Both the position numbers and the translations under genes were made by a program. This document shows positions 1-8,472 of a DNA stretch of 64,000 nucleotides, piece after piece (position 1 is the stretch's first letter; the number at the start of each line of letters is the position of its first letter). The notes below the pieces were generated by a model that searched no databases, had not been told where the DNA came from, and saw only the letters and a program-made list of their open reading frames with translations. Origin of the DNA: Actinacidiphila yeochonensis CN732 (lineage in GTDB: Bacteria; Actinomycetota; Actinomycetes; Streptomycetales; Streptomycetaceae); assembly GCF_000745345.1 (NCBI RefSeq), contig NZ_JQNR01000004.1:434001-498000 (forward strand), read 5' to 3'.

Positions 1-2
1 TG

Positions 3-719
3 AGTTCGCTGCGCACCGGCATCATGGCGGGCTCGCCGTGCCCGGTCGAGGTGATGAAGCGGGTGATCGAGCAGATGCACATGGCCGAGGTGTCCATCTG
101 CTACGGCATGACGGAGACCTCCCCGGTCTCCGCCCAGACCCGCGCGGACGACGACCTCGAACACCGCACCGGCACCGTCGGCCGGGCGCTGCCGCACATC
201 GAGCTGAAGGTGGTGGACCCTGTGACGGGCACCACCGTGCCGCGCGGCACCCCCGGTGAACTGTGCACCCGTGGCTACTCGGTGATGCTCGGCTACTGGG
301 ACGAACCCGAGCGCACCGCCGAGGTGGTCGACGCCGCCCGCTGGATGCACACCGGCGACCTCGCGGTGATGCGCGACGACGGGTACCTGGCGGTGGTCGG
401 CCGGATCAAGGACATGATCCTGCGCGGCGGCGAGAACATCTACCCGCGCGAGGTCGAGGAGTTCCTCTACGCCCACCCCAAGATCGCCGACGTGCAGGTG
501 GTGGGGGTGCCCGACGAGCGGTACGGCGAGGAGGTACTGGCCTGCGTGGTGCCGCGCGACCCCGCCGACCCGCCGTCCCTGGCGGAGGTCAGGGAGTTCT
601 GCGCCGGCCGGATGGCGCACTACAAGGTGCCGCGCCACCTGCGCGTGATGGACGCCTTCCCAATGACGGTCAGCGGCAAGGTCCGCAAGGTGGAACTGCG
701 GGAGGGCTTCGGTGCCTGA
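3..719 (+). CDS. Acyl-CoA synthetase (AMP-dependent ligase), 3' part only
   Basis: The frame is already open at the left edge, so the N-terminal half of the protein lies outside the window. About 238 residues are visible. They hold the adenylate-forming core motif YGMTET (from about residue 36), the hinge motif [18 protein letters not shown] followed by [17 protein letters not shown], and the C-terminal catalytic lysine in [13 protein letters not shown]. The family activates a carboxylic acid with ATP and transfers it to CoA; the YGMTET and GGENIYP sequences are typical of fatty-acyl or aryl-CoA ligases. Substrate cannot be read from this part. The next gene converges on it from the other strand after 24 bases. 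Confidence 0.93.
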   Translation, partial: SSLRTGIMAGSPCPVEVMKRVIEQMHMAEVSICYGMTETSPVSAQTRADDDLEHRTGTVGRALPHIELKVVDPVTGTTVPRGTPGELCTRGYSVMLGYWDEPERTAEVVDAARWMHTGDLAVMRDDGYLAVVGRIKDMILRGGENIYPREVEEFLYAHPKIADVQVVGVPDERYGEEVLACVVPRDPADPPSLAEVREFCAGRMAHYKVPRHLRVMDAFPMTVSGKVRKVELREGFGA

Positions 720-743
720 CCGCCGGACCCCTGTGCCGGTGCG

Positions 744-1658
744 TCAGGTGCGCGAGCCCGGGTCGTCCGGGCCGTCCGGGTCGTCCGGGCCGGGGTGGCC
801 GTCCAGCGGGTGGTCGTGGGCGGGGCCTCGCCTGTCGACCGTGTCGAGGTGGTCGGAGTGCTCGCGGTGGTGGGACGGGGCGCCGAGGTCGGGTGGCCCG
901 TCGCGCAGCAGCGCCGCGGCCGGGGCGTTGACCGGCTGCGGGGTTCCCGTCAGGTCGAGCTCGAAGAGCGGCACGCCCAACTCGTCGGCCCGGGCCAGCG
1001 CGTCGTAGTCGTAGCCGGCCAGTGAGAAGAACGCGCCGGCCGCGTCCTCGTGGCCGCAGTTGAGCCACAGGCACTCCACCGACCGCACCGGAGTGGGGGT
1101 GGTGGTCGGATCGACCTGGGCCACGAGGCGGTCGCCGCGCAGGTCGATGCCGGTGGCCGTGCGGTCGCCGGCCAGCCGTACCCCGGTGAAGCCGACCCAG
1201 CGCAGGTACTGGGCGGCCGCGGCCAGCGCGTCCTTGCCGGTGCGGATCGTCACCGGCCGGAACGGCGACCGGCGTCCGGTCCGGCTCTCGTCCGGGGCGG
1301 CCGCCCCCGTCGGGTCCGGAGCCGGCGCGTCCTCCGAGGCCGGCCGAACTCCCGTCCCGGTGGGGGCGGATTCCGCCACCGTGGCCTCCGGCCGGCTGCC
1401 CGGACCGACCGGCAGCCGCAGCAGCGCGCCGCAAGAGCAGCCGAACTCCGGCCGGGGCCACTGGCCTTGGCGTCCGCAGGCGGGACAGTGCAGTTCGAGC
1501 CACGAGTCCTCCCAGGAGGGGTGCTCGATCCGCTCCGGCCGGACACCGGGCAGGACGGGCACGGCCACGGGGGTGCCGCAGGCACAAGGGAAGCTCGGAC
1601 ACGTCCAGTTGTGGTCGCGCCCGCAGGTGGGACAGCGCACCGGAACCCGCTCAGTCAT
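744..1658 (-). CDS. Zinc-ribbon protein with a possible degenerate nuclease-like fold
   Basis: Hypothetical protein of 304 residues. The N-terminus has two zinc-ribbon-like cysteine clusters: CPTC with a later CACG (residues 9-28), and CPAC with a later CSCG (about 59-77). After a Pro/Glu-rich linker comes a compact domain (about 135-250) with a sequence of the type GFTGVRL, GIDLRGDRLVAQV. This is reminiscent of Mrr-like restriction endonuclease folds, but the usual D-(E/Q)xK residues are not intact. The last 50 residues are a low-complexity tail encoded by repeats of the type cgtccgggc. The ATG at 1658 has a modest ribosome site (ggaagtggtgag). I do not recognise a function; it stands alone between convergent and divergent neighbours. 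Confidence 0.7.
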   Translation of the reverse strand: MTERVPVRCPTCGRDHNWTCPSFPCACGTPVAVPVLPGVRPERIEHPSWEDSWLELHCPACGRQGQWPRPEFGCSCGALLRLPVGPGSRPEATVAESAPTGTGVRPASEDAPAPDPTGAAAPDESRTGRRSPFRPVTIRTGKDALAAAAQYLRWVGFTGVRLAGDRTATGIDLRGDRLVAQVDPTTTPTPVRSVECLWLNCGHEDAAGAFFSLAGYDYDALARADELGVPLFELDLTGTPQPVNAPAAALLRDGPPDLGAPSHHREHSDHLDTVDRRGPAHDHPLDGHPGPDDPDGPDDPGSRT

Positions 1659-2250
1659 CGCTCACCACTTCCGTTCCCACCGCCGGCGCCTGTCCGGTGC
1701 CGCGCCGGCTGGCGCGACCGCACATCCATAGTCGCAGGATGGCGGTGGCGCGGTGCCGGATGCGGGAGATCGGCCCCGGCCGCGCCGAGCCGGATGGCCG
1801 GGCGGCGGCCTGGACGCGACGTCCACGGAGCTTCCCGGATAAGGTTCGGGAACACCCGCCGAAACGCGGTCGAGGCGCTCCGACCGGCCCGGGGACGAGA
1901 CCGGCGCGGTAAAGCGGACCCGTCCTCCGGAGTGAATGCCGGGGGGAGTGGATTTCACATCGCCGTAAATGCAGTGAAACATGACGGTTTGCCATCCGGT
2001 GACTTGCCGGCGATCCGTCCGGCCTGTCCTGGATTGTGCCTCCAGTGCGCTTCTCCTTTTCTCTGGACACCTCATGGGAGCTGCCGTATCGTCTTTCCCG
2101 CACGCCGGTTGGCGGCCGCATCCGGCCGCCTTTTTCGCCCGGTGCACACCTACCGAGCCGACGGCGCAGCGGGGAATTACGGGGACGGTGAAGCGTGCGC
2201 CATGCACCAGTGTGGGCGGAATCCGCGCGAAGGCGATCGGCACGCCGGCG
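1659..2250. other. Long upstream region of the SARP gene
   Basis: About 590 bases between the divergent zinc-ribbon gene and the SARP gene. A frame in phase with SARP is open from 1981, but its third codon positions are not G/C biased (for example gtt tgc cat, ctt ctc ctt ttc tct), so I read it as non-coding leader. The stretch 1930-2110 is markedly less G+C rich than its surroundings, as expected for a promoter region. I could not fix a convincing -35/-10 pair. It contains the terminator-like hairpin listed at 2111-2135. Confidence 0.6.
2111..2135 (+). terminator. Terminator-like hairpin with T tract in front of the SARP gene
   Basis: A perfect 8-bp stem, GGCGGCCG paired with CGGCCGCC, has a 4-base loop (CATC) and is followed directly by TTTTT. 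On the plus strand this is a textbook intrinsic terminator, which is uncommon in this G+C range. It lies 116 bases before the chosen SARP start and no plus-strand gene ends before it. It is therefore either an attenuator in the SARP leader or the end of an unseen small transcript. Confidence 0.65.
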
Positions 2251-3651
2251 ATGACGTCGCCACGCGCGGCGGACGGGACGCCCGGCGGGAGAACGACCCG
2301 TTTCACGGTGCTGGGGATGCTCGGTGTCACGGACGGCCGGGAGACCGCCGTCCTCCAGCCGTCCCGGCCCGCGGCGCTCCTCGCGGCGCTGCTGCTGCAC
2401 GCCAATTCAGCGGTCTCCACGGAATTGCTCCAGCGAGTGATCTGGGGCGACGAGACACCGGTCCAGGCGAAGCCGGCATTGCATAGTTGCGTTTTACGGC
2501 TGCGCCGACTGTTCATCAAATACGGGGTGGCTGGAAACCTTATCGAGGCAGTGCCGGGAGGTTATCGGCTGACTGCCGACGCGGCGAGCCTCGACCTCGT
2601 GGAGTTCCGCGGGCTGCTGGCCGCCGGATATTCCGAGACGGATGCCGAAAGAGAACTCGCCACACTGCGCCGGGCCCTCGCGCTATGGCACCCTCCGCTG
2701 CTGTCCAACGTTCCTTCGGACCTGCTGCACCGGGACGAGGTGCCGCGCCTCCAGGAGGAATGGCTGCGGGCCATCGAAAGGATCTTCGACCTTGAACTCG
2801 CCCTGGGCCGCCACCGCCAGGCACTCGCCGAGATCTGGCCCACGGCGCGCGCACACCCCCTCCACGAGCGATTCACCGAACAGTTGATGGAGGCCCTGCA
2901 CCGGGCCGGGCGGCGGGCGGAGGCGCTGGCCGAGTACCGCAGGGCCCAGCGGCACCTCGCCGACCACCTCGGCGTCGACCCCGGAGCCTCCCTCCAACGC
3001 CTCGAACTCGCCATTCTGCGGGGGGAGTCGGAGCCCTCGGAGCCCGCCGGACGGGTCCGGGCCGCCGGACCGGGGACCGGCGCCCAGGCGCCCGCCGTTC
3101 CGGACCGGGCCGACACCCCGGGGCCAGCGCGGCCGCCCCGGACCGCCGCGACCGCCGCCGCCGTGGCGCCCACCGCGGCGGCGGCCGGTCCGCTGCCTGC
3201 CGGGTCCTCGCCGGCCCTTCCGTTCGCCGCCTCCGGCGGTTCCCCGGCCCCCTCGGACCCCTCGGACCCCTCGGCCTTCCACGGTGCCGCCGCCGGAGGC
3301 GGCCGCCTGAACTCCGCCGCGGCTCCTGGCGACCCGCTCGGTGCGATCCCCGACGCCGTCACGGACGCCGGTGCCGTCGCGGACGCCGGTGCCGTCGCGG
3401 ATCTCGGCGCCGGTCACGCGGCGGAGCCGCTCGTCAGCGGCGCGCACGTGCTGGACCGGCTGGTCGGCGCGGGGCTGCTCACCGAAGGCCCGCGCGGCCA
3501 CTACCGGATGCACGAACTCCTGCGCGCGTTCACCCGCGCCGCCGCGGCCGAGGGCGTCGGCGCCAGGACCGCCCGCGCCGCGCGCGCGGCCGGCCGCACC
3601 ACCCACCAGCCCCGGCCCGGCGCCGCGGACCTGCACCCGACGGAGGCGTGA
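2251..3651 (+). CDS. SARP-family transcriptional activator of the RiPP cluster
   Basis: About 466 residues. Residues 15-105 resemble the OmpR-like winged-helix DNA-binding domain of SARPs (FTVLGMLGVTDG, then LAALLLHANSAVSTELLQRVIWG). Residues 110-255 are the bacterial transcriptional activation domain, ending in LADHLGVDPGASLQRLE. A Pro/Ala/Gly-rich linker of about 130 residues follows. The end, LDRLVGAGLLTEGPRGHYRM, resembles the winged-helix end of NB-ARC regulators, as if an AfsR-like protein had lost its ATPase. Codon 82 (2494-2496) is TTA, suggesting control by the bldA tRNA. The 5' half has many A/T third positions, unlike its neighbours. ATG 2251 is chosen where codon bias begins; GTG 2188 is an alternative. 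It ends 6 bases before the first biosynthetic gene and probably activates the precursor promoter at 19831-19907. Confidence 0.87.
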   Translation: MTSPRAADGTPGGRTTRFTVLGMLGVTDGRETAVLQPSRPAALLAALLLHANSAVSTELLQRVIWGDETPVQAKPALHSCVLRLRRLFIKYGVAGNLIEAVPGGYRLTADAASLDLVEFRGLLAAGYSETDAERELATLRRALALWHPPLLSNVPSDLLHRDEVPRLQEEWLRAIERIFDLELALGRHRQALAEIWPTARAHPLHERFTEQLMEALHRAGRRAEALAEYRRAQRHLADHLGVDPGASLQRLELAILRGESEPSEPAGRVRAAGPGTGAQAPAVPDRADTPGPARPPRTAATAAAVAPTAAAAGPLPAGSSPALPFAASGGSPAPSDPSDPSAFHGAAAGGGRLNSAAAPGDPLGAIPDAVTDAGAVADAGAVADLGAGHAAEPLVSGAHVLDRLVGAGLLTEGPRGHYRMHELLRAFTRAAAAEGVGARTARAARAAGRTTHQPRPGAADLHPTEA

Positions 3652-3657
3652 CCGACC

Positions 3658-6174
3658 GTGACAGACGTGACCGACACCGCGGCGGGCACCGCCGCCCCGG
3701 CACCGTACCCCGGCGCCGTACCGTCCTCCGGCGCGGCGAGCACGGGGGGCGGGGCCGCCACGGCGACCGTGCCCCGGCCCGCGACGCCGTACGACGAGAT
3801 CGCCGGGACCCGGCCGCGCATCCGCCGCGACGTGCTCTTCACCCGCACGCCCGACGGAGTGCACTTCCACAACGCGCGCGGCGGGTTCAGCGTGGTCATG
3901 CCGTCGGCCTACCGGTTCGCCTCCCTGATCGTGCCGCACCTGACCGGGGAGGTGACGGTGGCGGCTCTCTGCCAGGGCCTCGGAGAGAAGCAGCGCGACA
4001 TGGTCGCCCGGCTCGTGCGCGCGCTCTACGCGCGTGGCTTCGCCCGGGACGCCGTGCCACCCGCCGAGGACGCCCCCGTCCCCGAGCCCGCGGTGGCCCG
4101 CCGCTTCGCACCCCAGATCGCCTACGCCGACCACTACGCCGACGACGCGGCCGCCCGTTTCCTGCGCTTCCGCGCCACCCGCGTCGCGGTGCTCGGCGAC
4201 GACCGGACCGCCCGCTGGGCGGCGCTGTCGCTGCTCCGCAACGGCTGCGCCTCCGTCGCCGTGGCCGCCGCGATGGACGCCCCCGGCAACGGATTCGCCG
4301 AACTCGGCGTCGAGGCAGAGCAGTTGCGGGCGGATGGCTGCCCGGTCACAGTCGAGACGCTGCCTGCCCGGCAAACCCCCTACACCTGGGCGGAGCTGGC
4401 CGACCGCGACCTGGTCGTCGTCACCGGTGCGGACGGCCCGTCGCAGACCGCCGCCCTCGCCGCGGCCGTGCCCCCCGGCAGGAAGGTGCTGCCCGTGTGG
4501 ATGTTCGGCCGCTCCGCCGTGGCCGGACCGCTGCTGGCCCACGGCACCGCCGGCTGCTGGACCTGCGCGGCCCTGCGGCTGGGCGCCAACGGGGACCCCG
4601 CCCACGCCGCCGACCTGTGGAGTACGCTCGCCCCGGCCGGGCCCCGCGCCACCCCGGCCGCCCTCTCCGGACCGGTCGCCGCGATGCTCGGCAACCTCCT
4701 GGCGTACGAGGTCTTCCGGATCGCCACCGGCGCGCTCCCCGCCGAGACCGCCGGGCAGCTCATCGTCCAGGACACCGACTCCCTCGACACCGTGGCCGAG
4801 CCGCTCCTCCCGCATCCCCGCTGCCCCTCCTGCTCCGGGCTCGCCGCTCCGACGCCGCCCGAGGACACGGCTGTTGAGGCCGAGGGCGGGCCGGACGACA
4901 TCGGCTCCACCGGTACCACCGGTACCACCGGCTCCACCGGTGCCACGGATCTCCAGGACACCTCGGGTGCTTCGGGTGCCTTGGGTGCCTTGGACGCCGC
5001 CGACGCCGAACCGCCCGCCACCGTCCTGGCCTCGCTGCCCGAGGACCGGCCCGGACCGGCCGGCGGTCCCGCCGCCGCGGCCGGCGACGCGGACGCCGCC
5101 GAGCAGGCCCTGGCCGAACTCACCACCCGTGCCGTCCTGGTGCGGCCCATGGCCGGCGTCTTCAGCGGCTACGCCGACGAACGCTGGGCGCAGACCCCGC
5201 TGAAGGCCGGGTCCGTCACTCTCGGCCTGGGCCACGGGGTGCGTCGCACGGTCAGCGCCTTCGACGTCCACCACGTGGCCGGGGCCCGGCTGCGCGCGCT
5301 GCGCCGGGCCGCCGAGGTCTACACCGACCACGTGGTACCCGTGGCCGGGGCGCTGACCGGCCCGGATCTGGCCGCCGCCCGCGCGGACCGGCCGGCCGTC
5401 GACCCCGCCGACCTGGGCACCGCCAGCGGCCTCGGCGCCGACGCCGACACCGTCGCCGTCTGGGCCCCGGCGGTCTCGCTGCTGGGCGGCGGCACCGTCC
5501 TCGTCCCCGCCGCCGCGCTGCGGCCGTTCGGGCCGGACAACGCCGAGCGAGTGGTGGAGCCGACCGCCGCCGGCATCGGAGCCGGCCGCAGTCCCCGGGA
5601 GGCCGCCGCGCGCGGTCTGCTCACCGCGCTCGGGTACGAGGCGCTGCGCGCCGCGCTGCACGGAGCCGCAGCCGTGCGGCCGATCGCCTCGGAGGCCGTG
5701 GGTTCCGCCGGCGACCCCGAACTCACCTTCCTGGTACGGTCCGCGACCACGCTCGGCGCCGAGGTCGAGCTGCTCGACCTCGGCACGCCGGAGGAGCGGG
5801 CGGTGCCGGCCGTGCTGGCCCGGGCCGGTGGGCGGTGGGCGCTCGGCACGGCCCTGTCCTGGCGGGACGCGGCGCTCGAAGCCCTGCGCGACCTGCTCGG
5901 GGCCGTGCAACTCGCCGCCGAGCCGGACGCCCCCGCCCCGCTCGACATCGGTGACCCGCTGCTGCGCGACCTCGACCCGGCGGCGCTGGCCACCTCCGGG
6001 ACGGCGGCCGCCCCCGACCTGGCCGAGGCGACGGCCTGGCCCACCGTCGCCGAACGGCTGCGCGCCGCCGGGCGGGACGTGCTTGCCGCGCCGGCCCTCG
6101 CGCCCGACCTCGCCGCAGGACGGCTCTACACCACCCGGATCGTGCTCACCTCCGGGCCCGCCGATGGCCGCTGA
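3658..6174 (+). CDS. Ocin-ThiF-like leader-binding cyclodehydratase partner with YcaO-like tail
   Basis: 838 residues. The N-terminal part has an E1/ThiF-like fold: a PqqD-like leader-binding region (about 40-130), a Rossmann-type start at VAVLGDDRT (about 176), and a structural zinc site from CWTC (about 300) and CPSC (about 390). A Thr/Gly repeat linker follows (about 405-450). The second module (about 490-780) looks like a divergent YcaO domain, with GIGAGRSPREAAARGLLTAL near residue 640. Proteins of this type (the F protein of thiopeptide and goadsporin clusters) bind the precursor leader and hand the core to the YcaO enzyme for Cys/Ser/Thr cyclodehydration. The GTG start has GGAGG 11 bases upstream, inside the SARP gene end. 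The stop overlaps the next start by 11 bases, so translation is coupled. Confidence 0.88.
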   Translation: MTDVTDTAAGTAAPAPYPGAVPSSGAASTGGGAATATVPRPATPYDEIAGTRPRIRRDVLFTRTPDGVHFHNARGGFSVVMPSAYRFASLIVPHLTGEVTVAALCQGLGEKQRDMVARLVRALYARGFARDAVPPAEDAPVPEPAVARRFAPQIAYADHYADDAAARFLRFRATRVAVLGDDRTARWAALSLLRNGCASVAVAAAMDAPGNGFAELGVEAEQLRADGCPVTVETLPARQTPYTWAELADRDLVVVTGADGPSQTAALAAAVPPGRKVLPVWMFGRSAVAGPLLAHGTAGCWTCAALRLGANGDPAHAADLWSTLAPAGPRATPAALSGPVAAMLGNLLAYEVFRIATGALPAETAGQLIVQDTDSLDTVAEPLLPHPRCPSCSGLAAPTPPEDTAVEAEGGPDDIGSTGTTGTTGSTGATDLQDTSGASGALGALDAADAEPPATVLASLPEDRPGPAGGPAAAAGDADAAEQALAELTTRAVLVRPMAGVFSGYADERWAQTPLKAGSVTLGLGHGVRRTVSAFDVHHVAGARLRALRRAAEVYTDHVVPVAGALTGPDLAAARADRPAVDPADLGTASGLGADADTVAVWAPAVSLLGGGTVLVPAAALRPFGPDNAERVVEPTAAGIGAGRSPREAAARGLLTALGYEALRAALHGAAAVRPIASEAVGSAGDPELTFLVRSATTLGAEVELLDLGTPEERAVPAVLARAGGRWALGTALSWRDAALEALRDLLGAVQLAAEPDAPAPLDIGDPLLRDLDPAALATSGTAAAPDLAEATAWPTVAERLRAAGRDVLAAPALAPDLAAGRLYTTRIVLTSGPADGR

Positions 6175-8296
6175 CGTCCGCGCCCGGCCGGTGCCGCCCT
6201 CCACCCCGGCCCCGGGGAACCCGGTGAGCCCGGGGGCATCGGAGACCTCTGCACCGTCCGCCCCCGCCCGCGGGACCGGGCGGGAGGACGCGCACCCGCT
6301 GGGGGAGCCGGGGCCGGCGGCCGAGCTGGCCGGGGCGCTGGCCGCCGCGCTGGCGGGGCTCGGCCTGGCTCCGGTCCGGGTGGCCGCGCTCGGCGTGCGC
6401 GACGAACTCGCGTCCGGGGAAGCCGAGGTGGCGGCACGTCCCGCACCGGCCGTCGTGCACGTCCACGGCCACCACGCGCTGGTCGGACCGTTCACCCCCG
6501 AGGGCGGTCCCGGATGCGCCTGCTGCCTTGCCCGCAGGTGGCAGGCCGTACGGGGGCGCAGCCTGCGCGACGCCCTCGAACTCGGCGGCGGCACCCGCCC
6601 GGCCGGGCCCAGCCCCTGGGGCCAGCCCTTCGCCGCGACCGCCGTGGCCGCACTGCTCGCGACGCGCCGGGTCGCCCCGACCCCTCCGGCCGGCCCGGAC
6701 CAACCGGACCACCCGGACCACCCGGTCCGCCCTGCGCCGCGACCGACCGCGTCCGGCGACCGGAGGTCCACCGCGCCCGCGCCGTCCTTCCCGTACGCCT
6801 TCCTCGTCGACCTGGAGTCGCTGCGCACCACCCGCTTCGCGCTGGTCCCCGACGCCGAGTGCCCGGTCTGCGGGCAGCCGGCGCCCGACACCGCCGAGGG
6901 CGCCGCCGTACGGCTCGACAGCACACCGAAGCGGTCGCGCACCGAATTCCGGGCCCGTCCGGCCGACGCGTACGACGTGCCCATGGAGGCGTACGTCAAC
7001 CCGGCCGCGGGGATGCTCGGGCCGTCGGCGGTGCCGGACCTGGTCTCGGCGTCGACGTCGTCCACCGTCGGGTCGTTCCTGCTGCGCTCGGGGGACTACC
7101 TCCGGGAGTGCTTCTGGGGCGGGCACACCCCGAGCTACCGCTCCAGCGTGCGGGTGGGGCTGCTGGAAGGGCTGGAGCGGGCGGCCGGGATGCGGCCACG
7201 CGGGCGCCGTACCCGGGTCACCGCCTCGTACGAGGACCTGGTCGCGCGCGGCGAGGCGGCGCTCGACCCGCGCGACTGCGGCCTGTACGACGACGCGTTC
7301 CACCGCGCGGTGCCCGAGGTGCGGCCGTTCGACCCGGCGCGGCCGATCCCGTGGGTGTGGGGATGGTCGCTGCGCGACCGGCGCCCGCTGCTGGTGCCCG
7401 AGGTCACCGCGTACTACCACGCTCCCGGCGGGGTGGCCGGCCGCTTCGTCCAGGAGAGTTCCAACGGCCGTGCCTCCGGCGGCAGTCTGACGGAGGCGGT
7501 GTACTTCGGGCTGATGGAGGTGGTGGAGCGCGACGCGTTCCTGCTCGCCTGGTACGGCCGCGCGCCGCTGGTGGAGGTGGACGGCTCGGCCAGCGCCGAC
7601 CCGCGGACCCGGGCGATGATCGACCGGCTGGCGATGTACGGCTACCGGGCCCGCTTCTTCGACACCCGCCTCACCCTGCCGGTGCCGGTGGTCACCGCCG
7701 TCGCCGAACGGGTCGACGGCGGTATGGGACGGCTCTGCTTCGGCGCCGGCGCCGGTCTCGACCCGGAGGCAGCGCTCGCCGCCGGGTTGTGCGAGATCGC
7801 CACCGACGCCGTCAACCTGCGGAGCCGGACGCTGCGGGAGGAGGCTCGACTGCGGTCCATGGAGGCCGACTTCCGCCGGGTCGAGGTGCTGCACGACCAT
7901 CCGCTGCTCTACGGGCTGCCGGAGATGGCACGGCACGCCGACTTCCTGCTCGCGCCGGGCGGTCCACGGCGGCCCGCGGTCACTCCGGCGGCGCTGGCCC
8001 GGGACACGATCGCCCCCTGCGGCGATCTGCGCGAGGACGTCGAGCAGGTGGTGGCCGCCGTGGCCCGGGAGGGCTTCGACGTCATCGCCGTCGACCAGAC
8101 CATGCCCGAGCAGCGGCGGCTCGGGTTCCACACCGCCGCGGTGATCGTGCCGGGCCTGGTGCCGATCGACTTCGGATGGAGCCGCCAACGCGCGCCCCGC
8201 ATGCCCCGGATGAGGACGGCGCTCCGCGACGCCGGTCTGGTCGCCGTCCCGTTGGCACCCGTCGACCTCAACCCGGCCCCGCATCCGTTCCCTTGA
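6164..8296 (+). CDS. YcaO cyclodehydratase 1
   Basis: 710 residues. The N-terminal domain (1-260) carries cysteine pairs CACC (about 118) and CPVC (about 233), likely one zinc site. The YcaO domain follows. Its ATP-site sequences include LLEGLERAAG, ESSNGRASGGSLTEAV and LMEVVERDAF (about 455). The protein ends in PAPHPFP, the proline-rich C-terminus typical of azoline-forming YcaO enzymes. It should use ATP to activate backbone amides of the precursor and form thiazolines or oxazolines together with the ThiF-like partner. The ATG at 6164 lies inside the preceding gene. It is the same architecture as YcaO 2 at 17516, so the two are paralogues within one operon. Confidence 0.92.
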   Translation: MAADVRARPVPPSTPAPGNPVSPGASETSAPSAPARGTGREDAHPLGEPGPAAELAGALAAALAGLGLAPVRVAALGVRDELASGEAEVAARPAPAVVHVHGHHALVGPFTPEGGPGCACCLARRWQAVRGRSLRDALELGGGTRPAGPSPWGQPFAATAVAALLATRRVAPTPPAGPDQPDHPDHPVRPAPRPTASGDRRSTAPAPSFPYAFLVDLESLRTTRFALVPDAECPVCGQPAPDTAEGAAVRLDSTPKRSRTEFRARPADAYDVPMEAYVNPAAGMLGPSAVPDLVSASTSSTVGSFLLRSGDYLRECFWGGHTPSYRSSVRVGLLEGLERAAGMRPRGRRTRVTASYEDLVARGEAALDPRDCGLYDDAFHRAVPEVRPFDPARPIPWVWGWSLRDRRPLLVPEVTAYYHAPGGVAGRFVQESSNGRASGGSLTEAVYFGLMEVVERDAFLLAWYGRAPLVEVDGSASADPRTRAMIDRLAMYGYRARFFDTRLTLPVPVVTAVAERVDGGMGRLCFGAGAGLDPEAALAAGLCEIATDAVNLRSRTLREEARLRSMEADFRRVEVLHDHPLLYGLPEMARHADFLLAPGGPRRPAVTPAALARDTIAPCGDLREDVEQVVAAVAREGFDVIAVDQTMPEQRRLGFHTAAVIVPGLVPIDFGWSRQRAPRMPRMRTALRDAGLVAVPLAPVDLNPAPHPFP

Positions 8297-8472
8297 CGCC
8301 CGAACCCGACCCGTCCGTGTCCACCCGGCCCGTCCGCCCCGCCCGTCCAGGCCGCCCGTCCACCCGGCCCGTCCGGCTGACCCCGTCCGTCCGACCCCGT
8401 CCCGTCCGAAGCCCGCCGAACCGAACCGGCCCGCTCGCCCGAAGGGCCCGCACCCGAGAGGAAGGACCACCC
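8297..8472 (+). repeat. CCGTCC array between YcaO 1 and the dehydrogenase
   Basis: The only sizeable gap inside the operon (176 bases). CCGTCC recurs at 8311, 8330, 8343, 8356, 8369, 8383, 8397 and 8402, so the central copies are 13-14 bases apart. An 18-base unit beginning GTCCACCCGG occurs exactly at 8319 and 8358. The strand is almost free of purine runs. It may be a decayed linker between formerly fused genes, or an RNA-level element. I see no promoter in it. Confidence 0.5.

Noticed and set aside
1981..2250. N-terminal extension of the SARP back to ATG 1981
   Set aside because: Third codon positions are not G/C biased and the stretch contains a perfect terminator hairpin with T5.
2683..7065. 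A minus-strand open frame of about 1460 codons across the SARP, ThiF-like and YcaO 1 genes
   Set aside because: Shadow of plus-strand coding in G+C-rich DNA; the translation is Gly/Arg/Val low complexity with no domain, while the plus strand holds clear families.
8297..8472. SARP-binding site in the gap before the dehydrogenase
   Set aside because: Repeat steps are 13-14 bases, not 11 or 22, and no -10 box follows.
8297..8472. A second precursor peptide in the intergenic gap
   Set aside because: No start with a ribosome site leads to a leader-like or Ser/Thr/Cys-rich peptide.
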